Assembly (NCBI GenBank): GCA_015693905.1
Contig: CP065161.1
Location: 62,001 to 126,000 of the forward strand
From: Rhodobacterales bacterium HKCCA1288
GTDB taxonomy: Bacteria; Pseudomonadota; Alphaproteobacteria; Rhodobacterales; Rhodobacteraceae
Length of the DNA stretch: 64,000 nucleotides
Direction of reading: 5' to 3'
Of this stretch, positions 35,609 to 44,861 are shown one piece after another (the stretch's first letter is position 1; every line of letters begins with the position of its first letter). Under the pieces are notes generated by a model that had not been told where the DNA came from, made no database searches, and saw nothing but the letters and a program-made list of their open reading frames with translations. The position numbers were made by a program, and so were the translations under genes.

Positions 35609-37033
35609 TCAGGCCGAACCGCCGACTGTCAGACCGCCAATCATCAATGTGGGTTGACCGACCCCCACAGGCACCCATTGCCCCGCTTTGCCGCAATTCC
35701 CCATGCCCGGATCTAGGGCCATATCATTGCCAATCGCGCGGATTTGCTTCAGCGCAGTGGCCCCATCCCCGATGAGCGTGGCCCCTTTGACAGGCGCCCC
35801 GATCTGGCCGTTTTGCACGCGATAGGCCTCGGTGCAGGAAAAAACGAATTTGCCATTGGTGATGTCAACCTGCCCGCCGCCAAAGCCAACCGCATAAATC
35901 CCGTCTTTCAAATCCGCCAAAATATCGGCAGGCGCGCTGTCGCCGCCAAGCATATAGGTGTTGGTCATCCGCGTCATCGGGGGGTGGGCATAAGATTCGC
36001 GCCGCCCATTCCCTGTCGCAGCTACACCCATCAGGCGGGCGGATTGGCGGTCTTGCATGTAGCCAACCAAAATCCCGTCCTCAATGAGCGGGGTGGCTTG
36101 GCTTTGCGTACCCTCATCATCAATCGAAATGGATCCACGCCGATCAGGCAGCGTGCCATCGTCCAAAACAGTCACGCCTTTGGCCGCCACTTGCTGCCCC
36201 ATCAGGCCTGCGAAGGCGGATTGGCCTTTGCGGTTGAAGTCCCCCTCTAGCCCATGACCCACAGCCTCGTGCAGTAGGATACCTGGCCAGCCTGGCCCCA
36301 GCACCACATCAATCACGCCCGCAGGGGCAGGGACGCTGTCGAGGTTCACGCAGGCCACGCGCAGGGCCTCACGTGCAACCGATTGCCAATGCGCAGGGGC
36401 CATGACGCGGTCAATCGCAAACCGCCCCCCACCGCCTGCCGAGCCACTTTCACGGCGGCCCTTTGCCTCGACAATGACCGAGATATTCAGGCGCACCAAA
36501 GGCCGTGCATCGCGCAACACCTGTCCCTCAGGGCGCAGGATTTCGACCTCTTGATGCGAGGCGGCAAGCGATACAGACACTTGCACAACGCGCGGATCAA
36601 GGGCGCGGGTATAGGCGTCAATCTCGCCCAATAGATCAATGCGGGCCTCAAAGCTGCTGCCATCCATCGGGTCATTGGGCATATAGAGGTGGCGGTTGGT
36701 GCCTTGTGGGGGGGCGGCCATGATCCCGCCGCTTTGGCGAATGGCCATGCGGGCAGTGTCACTGGCGCGGGACAGGGCCGCTTCGCTTAACTCGGTCGCA
36801 TGGGCATAGGCCGAAACCTCCCCCAAGACCGCGCGTAGCCCGAATCCCTCGCTTGCGTCATAAGACGCGGTCTTGATCCGCCCGTCATCGAAAACCAAGG
36901 CCTCAGATCGTTTTCTTTCGAGAAATAACTCTCCGTCTTCGGCCCCTGTCAGGGTTGCGCGCAACAGTCGCAGGGCGGCCTCTTGGTCGAGGGATGTCTC
37001 GAAGGGACGGAAGCTACTGGCACGATCAGACAC
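35609..37033 (-). CDS. tldD: TldD metalloprotease
   Basis: 474 residues from a GTG at 37033 with AAAGGAA a few bases upstream; the TTG five codons further upstream is less likely. The zinc motif is LLHEAVGHGLEGD (HExxxH), and the glycine-rich GSAGGGGR and C-terminal GMGNCGKAGQ stretches are family features. It works with TldE/PmbA to process modified peptides and remove damaged protein. TldE is not in this window. It is divergent from the cox operon, with a 221-bp intergenic region. Confidence 0.95.
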   Translation of the reverse strand: MSDRASSFRPFETSLDQEAALRLLRATLTGAEDGELFLERKRSEALVFDDGRIKTASYDASEGFGLRAVLGEVSAYAHATELSEAALSRASDTARMAIRQSGGIMAAPPQGTNRHLYMPNDPMDGSSFEARIDLLGEIDAYTRALDPRVVQVSVSLAASHQEVEILRPEGQVLRDARPLVRLNISVIVEAKGRRESGSAGGGGRFAIDRVMAPAHWQSVAREALRVACVNLDSVPAPAGVIDVVLGPGWPGILLHEAVGHGLEGDFNRKGQSAFAGLMGQQVAAKGVTVLDDGTLPDRRGSISIDDEGTQSQATPLIEDGILVGYMQDRQSARLMGVAATGNGRRESYAHPPMTRMTNTYMLGGDSAPADILADLKDGIYAVGFGGGQVDITNGKFVFSCTEAYRVQNGQIGAPVKGATLIGDGATALKQIRAIGNDMALDPGMGNCGKAGQWVPVGVGQPTLMIGGLTVGGSA

Positions 37034-37254
37034 GCAAATTCCTTTCAAAATTGGGCACTTGGCCCGCGTTCCGCCGCCGCGGCGGCAGCATAATCACCCC
37101 ATTTGAGCCGTGAAAATGATCCAAATCAACTTTCCCAAGGGTGAGACATTTTTATCCAATGTCTTGTAATGTAACCCTCTATATGGTTCTTGCAGCTTTG
37201 AACGCAACGGGATGTCACAGACCTTAAACGGGCATCACGAAAAAACAGGACGAC

Positions 37255-38145
37255 ATGACAATGGCACTTCGTACCAAGCTCTCAAGCTTTTGGGCCGCAG
37301 CAGCGGCAACATTTGCCCTGACGGGTGGTGCATCTGCGCAGGCGTTGCGCGATGGTTTGGAGATTATCGGCGCACCCCATCTAGGTGGTGTGAATATGCA
37401 AACAGGCGTGACCGAATTGGCGCATGACGTTCGCATGTTGGATGGTCTGCTTTTGGTGATTATCACCGCGATTGTTATCTTCGTGACCGCATTGATGGTC
37501 TATTCCATCCTGCGCCACAATCGCCGTGCGAACCCAAAACCTGCAACCTTCACCCATAACCGCAAGATCGAGATCATCTGGACAGTCGTGCCAATGATCA
37601 TCTTGTTTGTGATCGGCGGCTTCTCACTGCCTGTGTTGTTCAAGCAGCAGACCATTCCTGATGGCGAAGTGGTGATCAAGGCAACGGGCTATCAGTGGTA
37701 TTGGGGCTACGAATACCCGCAGCATGACATTGTTTTTGACAGCTTCATGTTGGCCGAAGATGAATTGGCCGATTATGGTTACACAAGCGATGAATATTTG
37801 CTCGCCACCAACACAGCGATGGTTGTGCCAACAGGCCGCGATGTTGTGGTTCAGGTCACGGGCGCGGATGTGATCCATTCTTGGACAATTCCCGCCTTCG
37901 GTGTGAAGCAGGACGGGATCCCTGGCCGCCTTGCGCAGCTGTGGTTCAATGTTGAGCCTGGCCGTGAAGGCATCTATTTCGGGCAGTGTTCTGAGCTGTG
38001 CGGCGTGAACCATGCCTTTATGCCAATCACCGTCTTCGCAGTGACCCCTGAGGAATATGACGCATGGACACGCGGCGAGATCAGCGATTTCGCCTCCGTA
38101 GATGCGCGTGCGCCACAGGTTGTGGAACTGGCCGCGGCGCAATAA
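37255..38145 (+). CDS. coxB: cytochrome c oxidase subunit II
   Basis: 296 residues. Cleavable signal (to about GGASA-Q), two transmembrane helices (about 60-85 and 105-125), then a periplasmic CuA domain. [10 protein letters not shown] is the aromatic electron-entry patch, and the CuA ligands appear in VIHSW and [13 protein letters not shown]. It accepts electrons from cytochrome c. First gene of a run with ctaB, a small membrane protein, ctaG and coxC. The subunit I gene is not in this cluster. Confidence 0.97.
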   Translation: MTMALRTKLSSFWAAAAATFALTGGASAQALRDGLEIIGAPHLGGVNMQTGVTELAHDVRMLDGLLLVIITAIVIFVTALMVYSILRHNRRANPKPATFTHNRKIEIIWTVVPMIILFVIGGFSLPVLFKQQTIPDGEVVIKATGYQWYWGYEYPQHDIVFDSFMLAEDELADYGYTSDEYLLATNTAMVVPTGRDVVVQVTGADVIHSWTIPAFGVKQDGIPGRLAQLWFNVEPGREGIYFGQCSELCGVNHAFMPITVFAVTPEEYDAWTRGEISDFASVDARAPQVVELAAAQ

Positions 38146-38230
38146 GCGCAGCAAAGCTTCTGCCAAGCCACCCGCGCAATCAGGTGGCTTGGCGATCTCG
38201 CAAATAACCCCCCAAAGGACGCGCCCGCAG

Positions 38231-39199
38231 ATGAGCGATGCATTCATTGATATCACCACCAAACCGGCGAAACCCGCTGAACTGGAACCCAAAGAAGCAA
38301 GCTTTGGGGATTATGTGCTGCTGCTTAAGCCGCGTGTGATGTCTTTGGTGGTGTTCACCGCTTTTGTTGGCATTGTCGCGGCCCCCGAGGCGCAGTCTTT
38401 GTTCATCTCTTTCTGCGCCATTTTGTTCATCGCCATTGGTGCGGGGGCGTCTGGCGCGCTGAATATGTGGTATGATGCCGATATTGACCGCGTTATGAAG
38501 CGCACCGCCTCGCGCCCTGTGCCGTCTGGGCGTGTCACCGCGCAAGAGGCGTTTCAGATCGGTCTTGCGCTCTCGGTCATGTCGGTTGTGTTCCTTGGCC
38601 TTGCGACCAATTGGGTTGCAGCGGGGCTCTTGGCCTTTACCATCTTTTTCTACGTTGTGATTTACACGATGTGGCTGAAACGCGCGACCCCGCAGAATAT
38701 TGTCATTGGTGGCGCGGCAGGGGCCTTTCCCCCAATGGTGGGCTGGGCCGCTGTTACGGGAGATGTTTCGCTGGCCTCTTTGCTGATGTTTGGCTTGATC
38801 TTCATGTGGACGCCGCCGCATTTCTGGGCCTTGGCCTTGTTTATGAAATCGGATTACCACAAGGCCGATGTGCCGATGCTGACGGTGACCCATGGGCGCG
38901 CGGCGACCCGCCGCCATATCTGGATTTACACTGTGCTCTTGGCGCCTGTGGCGCTTGGCATTGGTGTGACGCAAATCGGCGGCCCGCTCTACATGGCGGC
39001 AGCGGTGGTTCTGAACCTGATCTTCTTGAAGGGCGCATGGGATATCCGTGCCCGCAGCGAAGATGTGGCAGAGGCCGATGGCTATGCGACTGAAAAGAAA
39101 TTCTTCCGCTTTTCCCTCTATTACCTTTTCCTGCATTTCTGCGCGATCTTGGGCGATATTGCCCTGCGCGCCGCAGGTCTGTCATTGGGGGGGTGGTAA
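38231..39199 (+). CDS. ctaB: protoheme IX farnesyltransferase
   Basis: 322 residues from the ATG at 38231 with AAGGAC upstream. A UbiA-type prenyltransferase with about eight to nine helices. The first Asp-rich motif is [15 protein letters not shown] and the second region [10 protein letters not shown]. It adds the farnesyl tail to heme B to give heme O, needed for heme A of the oxidase. It lies in the cox operon between coxB and ctaG. Confidence 0.96.
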   Translation: MSDAFIDITTKPAKPAELEPKEASFGDYVLLLKPRVMSLVVFTAFVGIVAAPEAQSLFISFCAILFIAIGAGASGALNMWYDADIDRVMKRTASRPVPSGRVTAQEAFQIGLALSVMSVVFLGLATNWVAAGLLAFTIFFYVVIYTMWLKRATPQNIVIGGAAGAFPPMVGWAAVTGDVSLASLLMFGLIFMWTPPHFWALALFMKSDYHKADVPMLTVTHGRAATRRHIWIYTVLLAPVALGIGVTQIGGPLYMAAAVVLNLIFLKGAWDIRARSEDVAEADGYATEKKFFRFSLYYLFLHFCAILGDIALRAAGLSLGGW

Positions 39200-39202
39200 G
39201 CC

Positions 39203-39412
39203 ATGGCGATCCGTGAACAAAGCGATATGCACAAGCGCCGCCTGAGCCGCAATATCGGCGTGGGGCTGAGCCTTGTTGCCTTTTGCGTGATCGTCTTTGG
39301 GATGACGGTGGCAAAAATCCGTGAAGGCTCGAAGATGGAGGCCTTTGATCATCAACCGCGCGTGTCGATGACCCCTGCGCAAGAGGGGCAATCAGGAGGC
39401 ACGCAGCAATGA
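39203..39412 (+). CDS. small membrane protein of the cox operon (CoxF-like)
   Basis: 69 residues with one transmembrane helix (about residues 18-38, NIGVGLSLVAFCVIVFGMTV) after a basic N-terminus. Rhodobacterales and Paracoccus carry a short gene in this position between ctaB and ctaG, thought to help oxidase assembly; the present assignment is by position and topology. It starts 3 bases after ctaB ends and its stop overlaps the ctaG start. Confidence 0.7.
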   Translation: MAIREQSDMHKRRLSRNIGVGLSLVAFCVIVFGMTVAKIREGSKMEAFDHQPRVSMTPAQEGQSGGTQQ

Positions 39413-39966
39413 CACAAAACCGTAAAACTGTTTACAGCCTGCTGGGTGTCATCGTCTTTATGGGGGCGATGGCATGGGCGGCAGTGCCTCTTTACGATCT
39501 CTTCTGCCGTGTCACAGGCTATGGCGGCACCACGCAAGTTGCGGATACTGAAAGCGCGGTGGTGTCTGATCGCATCGTCACTGTGCGCTTTGATGCAAGC
39601 ACCGCGCGCGACATGCCGTGGGAATTCCGCCCCATGCAGCGCGAAATTGATGTCCGCCTAGGCGAAACAGCCTTGGTGTTTTACGAGGCCTATAACCCGA
39701 CCGATGAAGTGGTGGCAGGCACTGCGAGCTACAACGTGCTGCCCTACACGGCGGGCGCTTATTTTGCGAAAATCGCCTGTTTCTGTTTCACCGAGCAGGT
39801 GCTGCAACCAGGTGAGCGGGTCGAAATGCCTGTGACCTTTTTCGTAGACCCCGAAATCCTTGAGGATGACGAGGCCTATGACACACAAGAAATTACCCTG
39901 TCCTATACATTTCATGTTATGGATATAACCGAAGACCTTGCCGCGCTGAGCGGCACAACTGAATGA
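39409..39966 (+). CDS. ctaG: cytochrome c oxidase assembly protein (CuB insertion)
   Basis: 185 residues, a Cox11-type protein: single N-terminal membrane anchor, then a periplasmic immunoglobulin-like domain with the copper-binding CFCF motif ([12 protein letters not shown]) and a conserved [15 protein letters not shown] region. It delivers copper to the CuB site of subunit I. ATGA overlaps on both sides indicate translational coupling. Confidence 0.95.
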   Translation: MTQNRKTVYSLLGVIVFMGAMAWAAVPLYDLFCRVTGYGGTTQVADTESAVVSDRIVTVRFDASTARDMPWEFRPMQREIDVRLGETALVFYEAYNPTDEVVAGTASYNVLPYTAGAYFAKIACFCFTEQVLQPGERVEMPVTFFVDPEILEDDEAYDTQEITLSYTFHVMDITEDLAALSGTTE

Positions 39967-39989
39967 CCGAAAGCGAAGGACCAAAACAG

Positions 39990-40799
39990 ATGGCCCATGC
40001 AAAGAACCATGATTATCATATCATTTCGCCCTCGCTCTGGCCGCTGATTGCTGCCGTTGGGGCTTTTGTAATGCTTACGGGCAGCGTGCTGTGGATGCAC
40101 GGCTCTGGCCCGTGGATGTTCCTGATGGGCCTTGTGGCCGTCCTTTACGTGATGTTCGGCTGGTGGTCGGATGTGGTCGCGGAAAGCAACCAAGGCGATC
40201 ACACCCCCGTTGTGCGGATCGGCCTGCGCTATGGCTTTATCATGTTCATCATGTCCGAAGCCATGTTCTTTGTCGCATGGTTCTGGGCGTTCTTTAAGCA
40301 CGCGATTTACCCGATGAATGAATATGTCGGGTCGCAATATGTGCAGCCAAGTTTCTATCAGATGGATGTCTGGCACTTGCCTTTGATCAACACGCTGGTG
40401 TTGCTTCTGTCGGGCGCGGCGGTGACTTGGGCGCACCACGCGTTGGTGCACAATGAAAGCCGCAAGGATGTCGAATGGGGCCTTTTGATCGGTGTTGTGC
40501 TGGGCCTGTTCTTCACGGCGCTTCAGGCCTATGAATACTGGGAATTGCTGGTTCACAAAGACTGGACATTCGGCGGGGATAAGTTCTTCTCGACCTTCTT
40601 CCTTGCAACGGGTTTCCACGGGATGCACGTGATTATCGGCACAATCTTCCTGTTCATCTGCTATCTGCGCGTGCGCAGCGGCCATTTCACCGCAGAGAAA
40701 CATATCGGCTTTGAAGCGGCTGCATGGTACTGGCACTTTGTTGATGTGGTCTGGTTGTTCTTGTTTGCCGCAGTCTATATTTGGGGCATTGGCGGCTGA
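39990..40799 (+). CDS. coxC: cytochrome c oxidase subunit III
   Basis: 269 residues from the ATG at 39990 ([11 protein letters not shown]), which matches family starts and has GAAGGA nine bases upstream; an earlier ATG at 39963 overlaps ctaG. Seven transmembrane helices, with [17 protein letters not shown] and [10 protein letters not shown] family motifs and the C-terminal [15 protein letters not shown]. It supports proton uptake and stability of the aa3 oxidase. Last gene before the terminator at 40829. Confidence 0.97.
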   Translation: MAHAKNHDYHIISPSLWPLIAAVGAFVMLTGSVLWMHGSGPWMFLMGLVAVLYVMFGWWSDVVAESNQGDHTPVVRIGLRYGFIMFIMSEAMFFVAWFWAFFKHAIYPMNEYVGSQYVQPSFYQMDVWHLPLINTLVLLLSGAAVTWAHHALVHNESRKDVEWGLLIGVVLGLFFTALQAYEYWELLVHKDWTFGGDKFFSTFFLATGFHGMHVIIGTIFLFICYLRVRSGHFTAEKHIGFEAAAWYWHFVDVVWLFLFAAVYIWGIGG

Positions 40800-40828
40800 G
40801 CTGATCCCGCGTGATCACCTGATTTTGG

Positions 40829-40858
40829 AACGGCCCGCCACCACAAAGGCGGGCCGTT
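40829..40858 (+). terminator. terminator after coxC
   Basis: AACGGCCCGCC pairs with GGCGGGCCGTT around an 8-base loop, followed by TC-rich sequence. It separates the cox subunit genes from SURF1. Confidence 0.75.
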
Positions 40859-40890
40859 TCTCGTTCGATCTGCCATCTATGAGAGGTGCT

Positions 40891-41589
40891 ATGACACATT
40901 CGCGCGTTGCGATTTTCTCGGTTCTGTCATTCGGGGTTGCGGGGGCCGCTATCCTGATTGCGCTTGGCGTGTGGCAGACCCAACGTTTGTCTTGGAAACA
41001 GGGCGTGTTGGCCGATATCGAGGCGCGGATTGTTGCCGAAGCAGTGACCTTGCCTGACGCGCCAGATGCGATCCGTGATCGGTATATGCCTGTGATGCTT
41101 GAGGGGCAGTTTATCCGCGGGGCAGAGGACACGCTGCGCGTCTTGGTCAGCCGCAAGGGCGTGGGGGCGGGTTATCGCCTGATCTCAGGGTTTGAGGATG
41201 ATCTGACGGGGCGCCGTGTCCTGGTGGATCGTGGGTTTTTGCCCGTAGCCGCCGAGATGCGTTCTGCGCCAGAAGGCCGCTTTGCCCTTACGGGCAACCT
41301 GCATTGGCCAGATGACCGCAACAGCTCGACCCCCGATAATGACCGCGCCGCAAATATCTGGTTCGCGCGCGATTTGGCGGATATGGCCGCGGTGCTTGGC
41401 ACAGACCCCTATCTTGTGGTGCTGCGTGACGGCACCCCGCCAGAGGCAGACCTGACACCGATGCCCGTGGACACATCCGCCATCCCCAATGACCATTTGC
41501 AATATGCGGTGACATGGTTTTCGCTTGCAGCGGTATGGTTGGGGATGACAGCCTATCTTCTGTGGCGTATCAGGCACAGAACGCTTTGA
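40891..41589 (+). CDS. SURF1 family protein
   Basis: 232 residues from the ATG at 40891 with GAGAGG upstream; the longer frame back into coxC is not native. Two transmembrane helices near the ends (about 8-28 and 207-226) and the family patterns ALGVWQTQRLSWKQ, RVLVDRGFLP and HLQYAVTWFSLAAVWLGMTAYL. SURF1 proteins help insert heme A into oxidase subunit I, matching the cox genes upstream. It is followed 13 bp later by thrC. Confidence 0.92.
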   Translation: MTHSRVAIFSVLSFGVAGAAILIALGVWQTQRLSWKQGVLADIEARIVAEAVTLPDAPDAIRDRYMPVMLEGQFIRGAEDTLRVLVSRKGVGAGYRLISGFEDDLTGRRVLVDRGFLPVAAEMRSAPEGRFALTGNLHWPDDRNSSTPDNDRAANIWFARDLADMAAVLGTDPYLVVLRDGTPPEADLTPMPVDTSAIPNDHLQYAVTWFSLAAVWLGMTAYLLWRIRHRTL

Positions 41590-41602
41590 AGGGACAATAA
41601 CC

Positions 41603-42991
41603 ATGCGCTACATCTCGACACGCGGCACAGCGCCTGAACTGACATTTGAGGACGCCATGTTGACGGGGCTTGCCCGTGATGGGGGGCTGTATGTGCCTGC
41701 AAGCGTCCCACAGTTGAGCCATGCGGAGATCGCCGCAATGGCGGGTCTGCCTTATGAGGAGGTCGCCTTTCGCGTGATGCGCCCCTTTGTGGGCGATACA
41801 TTCAGCGATAGTGAATTTGGCGATATCATCACCCGCGCCTATCAGGGCTTTCGCCACGCAAGCCGCGCCCCGCTCAAGGAATTGGCACCCAATCATTTCC
41901 TGATGGAATTGTTCCACGGCCCCACCTTGGCGTTCAAAGATTTTGCGATGCAGCTTATTGGGCAAATGTTTGAGCATAGCCTGACCAAACGCGGGCAGCA
42001 TGTGACCATTGTGGGGGCAACGTCAGGCGATACAGGCTCTGCCGCGATGGAGGCATTTCGCGGGCTTGATGCGGTGTCGGTGTTCATCCTGTTCCCCCAT
42101 GGCCGTGTGTCCGAGGTGCAGCGCCGCCAAATGACCACGGTCACCGAGGCCAATGCCCATGCTTTGGCTATTGACGGCACATTTGACGATGCGCAGGCGC
42201 GGCTCAAAGATATGTTCAATGATCTCACCTTTCGCGATGAGGTGCGCTTGGCAGGGGTGAACTCGATCAACTGGGCGCGTGTCATGGCGCAGGTTGTTTA
42301 TTATTTCACCGCCGCAGTCAGCCTTGGCGCGCCACATCGTGCCGTCAGCTTTACCGTGCCGACTGGCAATTTCGGCGATATTTTCGCGGGCTATATCGCG
42401 CGCCAAATGGGTCTGCCGATTGATCGTCTTGTGGTGGCGACCAATAGCAATGACATTTTGGATCGCGCCTTGCGCACGGGCGGCTATCATATGGGCGGTG
42501 TGCAGGCCACAATCAGCCCTTCGATGGATATCGAAGTGTCGTCCAACTTTGAGCGGGCATTGTTTGATGCATATGGTCGTGACGCAGGCGCGGTTGTGCA
42601 ATCCATGGCTGCGTTGAAATCCGAAGGCGGGTTTGACATCAGCCAAGGCGCGCTTGAGGCTTTGCGGGACATCTTTGCCTCGGGTCGTGCGAGCGAGGAT
42701 GAGACATCCGCGATGATCACATCTTGCCTGTCAACATCGGGCGAGCTGCTTTGCCCCCATTCCGCAGTCGGGGTTCATGTGGCCCAAGATCACCTTGGGA
42801 CGACCCCGATGGTTACATTGGCCACAGCGCATCCTGCGAAATTCCCCGATGCGGTCGAGGCGGCAACAGGCATCCGCCCCGCATTGCCGCCCCATATGGC
42901 AGATTTGTTCGAGCGTTCCGAACGGGTGCAGCGCGTGCCAAATGACCTTGCCGCCCTTGAGGCGCTGATCCGCGAAAAGGTGGCCGCATGA
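41603..42991 (+). CDS. thrC: threonine synthase
   Basis: 462 residues, the longer type of threonine synthase. The PLP Lys is in GPTLAFKDFAMQL, the phosphate loop in GATSGDTGSAAMEAF and VPTGNFGDIFAGY. It converts O-phosphohomoserine to threonine, complementing lysC at 11.4 kb. Its stop overlaps the start of the M16 protease gene by 4 bases. Confidence 0.96.
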   Translation: MRYISTRGTAPELTFEDAMLTGLARDGGLYVPASVPQLSHAEIAAMAGLPYEEVAFRVMRPFVGDTFSDSEFGDIITRAYQGFRHASRAPLKELAPNHFLMELFHGPTLAFKDFAMQLIGQMFEHSLTKRGQHVTIVGATSGDTGSAAMEAFRGLDAVSVFILFPHGRVSEVQRRQMTTVTEANAHALAIDGTFDDAQARLKDMFNDLTFRDEVRLAGVNSINWARVMAQVVYYFTAAVSLGAPHRAVSFTVPTGNFGDIFAGYIARQMGLPIDRLVVATNSNDILDRALRTGGYHMGGVQATISPSMDIEVSSNFERALFDAYGRDAGAVVQSMAALKSEGGFDISQGALEALRDIFASGRASEDETSAMITSCLSTSGELLCPHSAVGVHVAQDHLGTTPMVTLATAHPAKFPDAVEAATGIRPALPPHMADLFERSERVQRVPNDLAALEALIREKVAA

Positions 42992-44250
42992 GTGTTGAGA
43001 TGCACCAACTCTCCAACGGGTTGCGGGTGATCACCGAACGGATGGAGGGGCTGCAATCCGCAGCAATCGGGGTTTGGGTGTCCGCAGGCGGGCGCCATGA
43101 GCGGGTCGAGCAAAACGGCATCGCGCATTTCCTTGAACATATGGCGTTTAAGGGCACGAAACGGCGCAGCGCGCTGCAAATCGCCGAGGAGATCGAAGAT
43201 GTAGGCGGCTATATCAACGCCTATACCTCGCGCGAAGTCACCGCCTATTACGCGCGCGTGTTGGAGCAAGATGTGCCCCTTGCCCTTGATATGATTGCCG
43301 ATATCGTGCTGAACCCTGTGTTTGATCCCCGCGAGATCGAGGTTGAGCGGGGCGTCATCCTGCAAGAAATCGGTCAGGCGAATGACACGCCTGATGATGT
43401 AATTTTCGACTGGCTTCAGGAAACGGCCTATCCCAACCAACCGCTTGGGCGCACCATTCTTGGCCCCAGTGAGCGGGTACGCGGCTTTGGTCGCGAGGAT
43501 TTCGGCCAATTCGTGACCGAACATTATGGCCCCGATCAGATGATCCTATCGGCCGCAGGGGCGGTGGATCATGCGCAGATCGTGCGACTGGCCGAAGAGA
43601 ATTTTGGCCATTTACCCTCACGCCGCGCGGCCCCAGCACCTTTGGCGCAATTTGCAGGCGGAGAATTCCGCAAGGTCAAGAAACTGGAACAGGCCCATAT
43701 TGCGATGGCCTTTGAAACACCTGGATATCGGTCTGACGACATCTATACCGCGCAGATTTACGCAAGCGCGCTTGGCGGGGGCATGTCCTCGCGCCTTTTC
43801 CAAGAACTGCGCGAAAAGCGTGGCCTGTGCTATTCGATTTTTGCCCAAGTGGGGGCCTTTGATGAAACGGGCCTTCTTACCATTTACGCAGGCACGGGCG
43901 GTAAGGATGTGGGGGATTTGGCGCTTTTGAGCATGGATGAGATCAAGCGCGCCGCGAGTGATTTGAACCAAGCCGAGCTTGATCGTGCGCGCGCGCAGAT
44001 GAAAGCGGGGCTTTTGATGGGGCTTGAAAGCCCATCTTCCCGCGCTGAACGTCTGGCACGGGTTTTGGCCATCTGGGATCGTGTGCCGCCCCTAGAGGAA
44101 ACTGTGGCGCGGATTGATGCGGTCAGCCTTGCGCATATTTGTGACTTTGGCGCAGGGATTGCCGAAAGCGGCGCGCTTGCCTTGGCGCTTTATGGGCCCG
44201 TCAGCAAAGCGCCTGATTACGCGCAATTGACGCAGCGTTTGGCGGCTTGA
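42988..44250 (+). CDS. M16-family zinc metalloprotease (processing-peptidase-like)
   Basis: 420 residues, the size of a single MPP-beta-like subunit. The inverted zinc motif HFLEHMAFKGT (HxxEH) is near residue 48, with the downstream Glu in a TSREVTAYYARVLEQDV segment. The C-terminal half is the inactive paired domain. The thrC-M16 pair is common in Rhodobacterales. Target proteins are unknown. Confidence 0.93.
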   Translation: MSVEMHQLSNGLRVITERMEGLQSAAIGVWVSAGGRHERVEQNGIAHFLEHMAFKGTKRRSALQIAEEIEDVGGYINAYTSREVTAYYARVLEQDVPLALDMIADIVLNPVFDPREIEVERGVILQEIGQANDTPDDVIFDWLQETAYPNQPLGRTILGPSERVRGFGREDFGQFVTEHYGPDQMILSAAGAVDHAQIVRLAEENFGHLPSRRAAPAPLAQFAGGEFRKVKKLEQAHIAMAFETPGYRSDDIYTAQIYASALGGGMSSRLFQELREKRGLCYSIFAQVGAFDETGLLTIYAGTGGKDVGDLALLSMDEIKRAASDLNQAELDRARAQMKAGLLMGLESPSSRAERLARVLAIWDRVPPLEETVARIDAVSLAHICDFGAGIAESGALALALYGPVSKAPDYAQLTQRLAA

Positions 44251-44834
44251 TGCTGAGGCGGCGGCCGAAACTTGCCATTGAAACCGAGCGCATGACCCTG
44301 CGCCTGCCTCTGCATGAGGATTATCGCCATTGGGCGGGATTGCGTGAAGCGTCAGCCGCCTTTCTGCAGCCATGGGAGCCTGCTTGGTCATCGGATCATC
44401 TGACCCGAAAAAGCTTTTCTGCGCGGGTCTATTGGGCACAGCGTGCCTCATCGGAAGAAAGCGCGCTGCCGCTGTTTTTGATCCGCCGCGAAGACCAACG
44501 CCTGCTTGGCGCGGTCACATTGGACAATATTCGCCGTGGCCCCGCGCAGGCGGGAACGATTGGCTATTGGATTGGGCAGCCATATGCGCGCAACGGATAT
44601 ATGCGCGAGGCGGTGGTGGCCTTGATCCACTATGCTTTTACCCGTCTTGATCTGTCCCGTATCGAAAGCGCCTGTTTGCCTGAAAACACCCCTTCCCGTG
44701 GTCTTTTGGAGAAATGCGGCTATAAATATGAGGGGGTCGCGCAAAGCTATTTGCAGATCAATGGGCGCTGGCGCAATCATGTGCTTTACGCCAATTTGCG
44801 CAGTGACCGCCGTGGCCGCACCGAAGTGGGCTAA
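44250..44834 (+). CDS. GNAT acetyltransferase, RimJ-like
   Basis: 194 residues from the ATG at 44250, whose first base is the last base of the M16 stop. Family patterns: RLPLHEDYRHWAGLREAS, GTIGYWIGQPYARNGYMREAV (acetyl-CoA loop) and the ending LPENTPSRGLLEKCGYKYEGVAQSYLQINGRWRNHVLYA. This is close to ribosomal-protein-alanine N-acetyltransferases. It follows the M16 protease and may share its transcript. Confidence 0.88.
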   Translation: MLRRRPKLAIETERMTLRLPLHEDYRHWAGLREASAAFLQPWEPAWSSDHLTRKSFSARVYWAQRASSEESALPLFLIRREDQRLLGAVTLDNIRRGPAQAGTIGYWIGQPYARNGYMREAVVALIHYAFTRLDLSRIESACLPENTPSRGLLEKCGYKYEGVAQSYLQINGRWRNHVLYANLRSDRRGRTEVG

Positions 44835-44861
44835 GGCTTTGTGGGTGTAAGGGGGACAGGC

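Noticed and set aside
37049-37254. Promoter boxes between tldD and coxB
   Set aside because: TTGTAA and TATATG elements are present but their spacing (about 10 bp) does not fit a sigma-70 promoter.
38180-39136. 318-codon minus-strand frame opposite ctaB
   Set aside because: Shadow of a well-supported membrane enzyme gene; His/Arg-rich sequence typical of antisense translation.
39912-40736. 274-codon minus-strand frame opposite coxC
   Set aside because: Antisense shadow of a conserved subunit gene.
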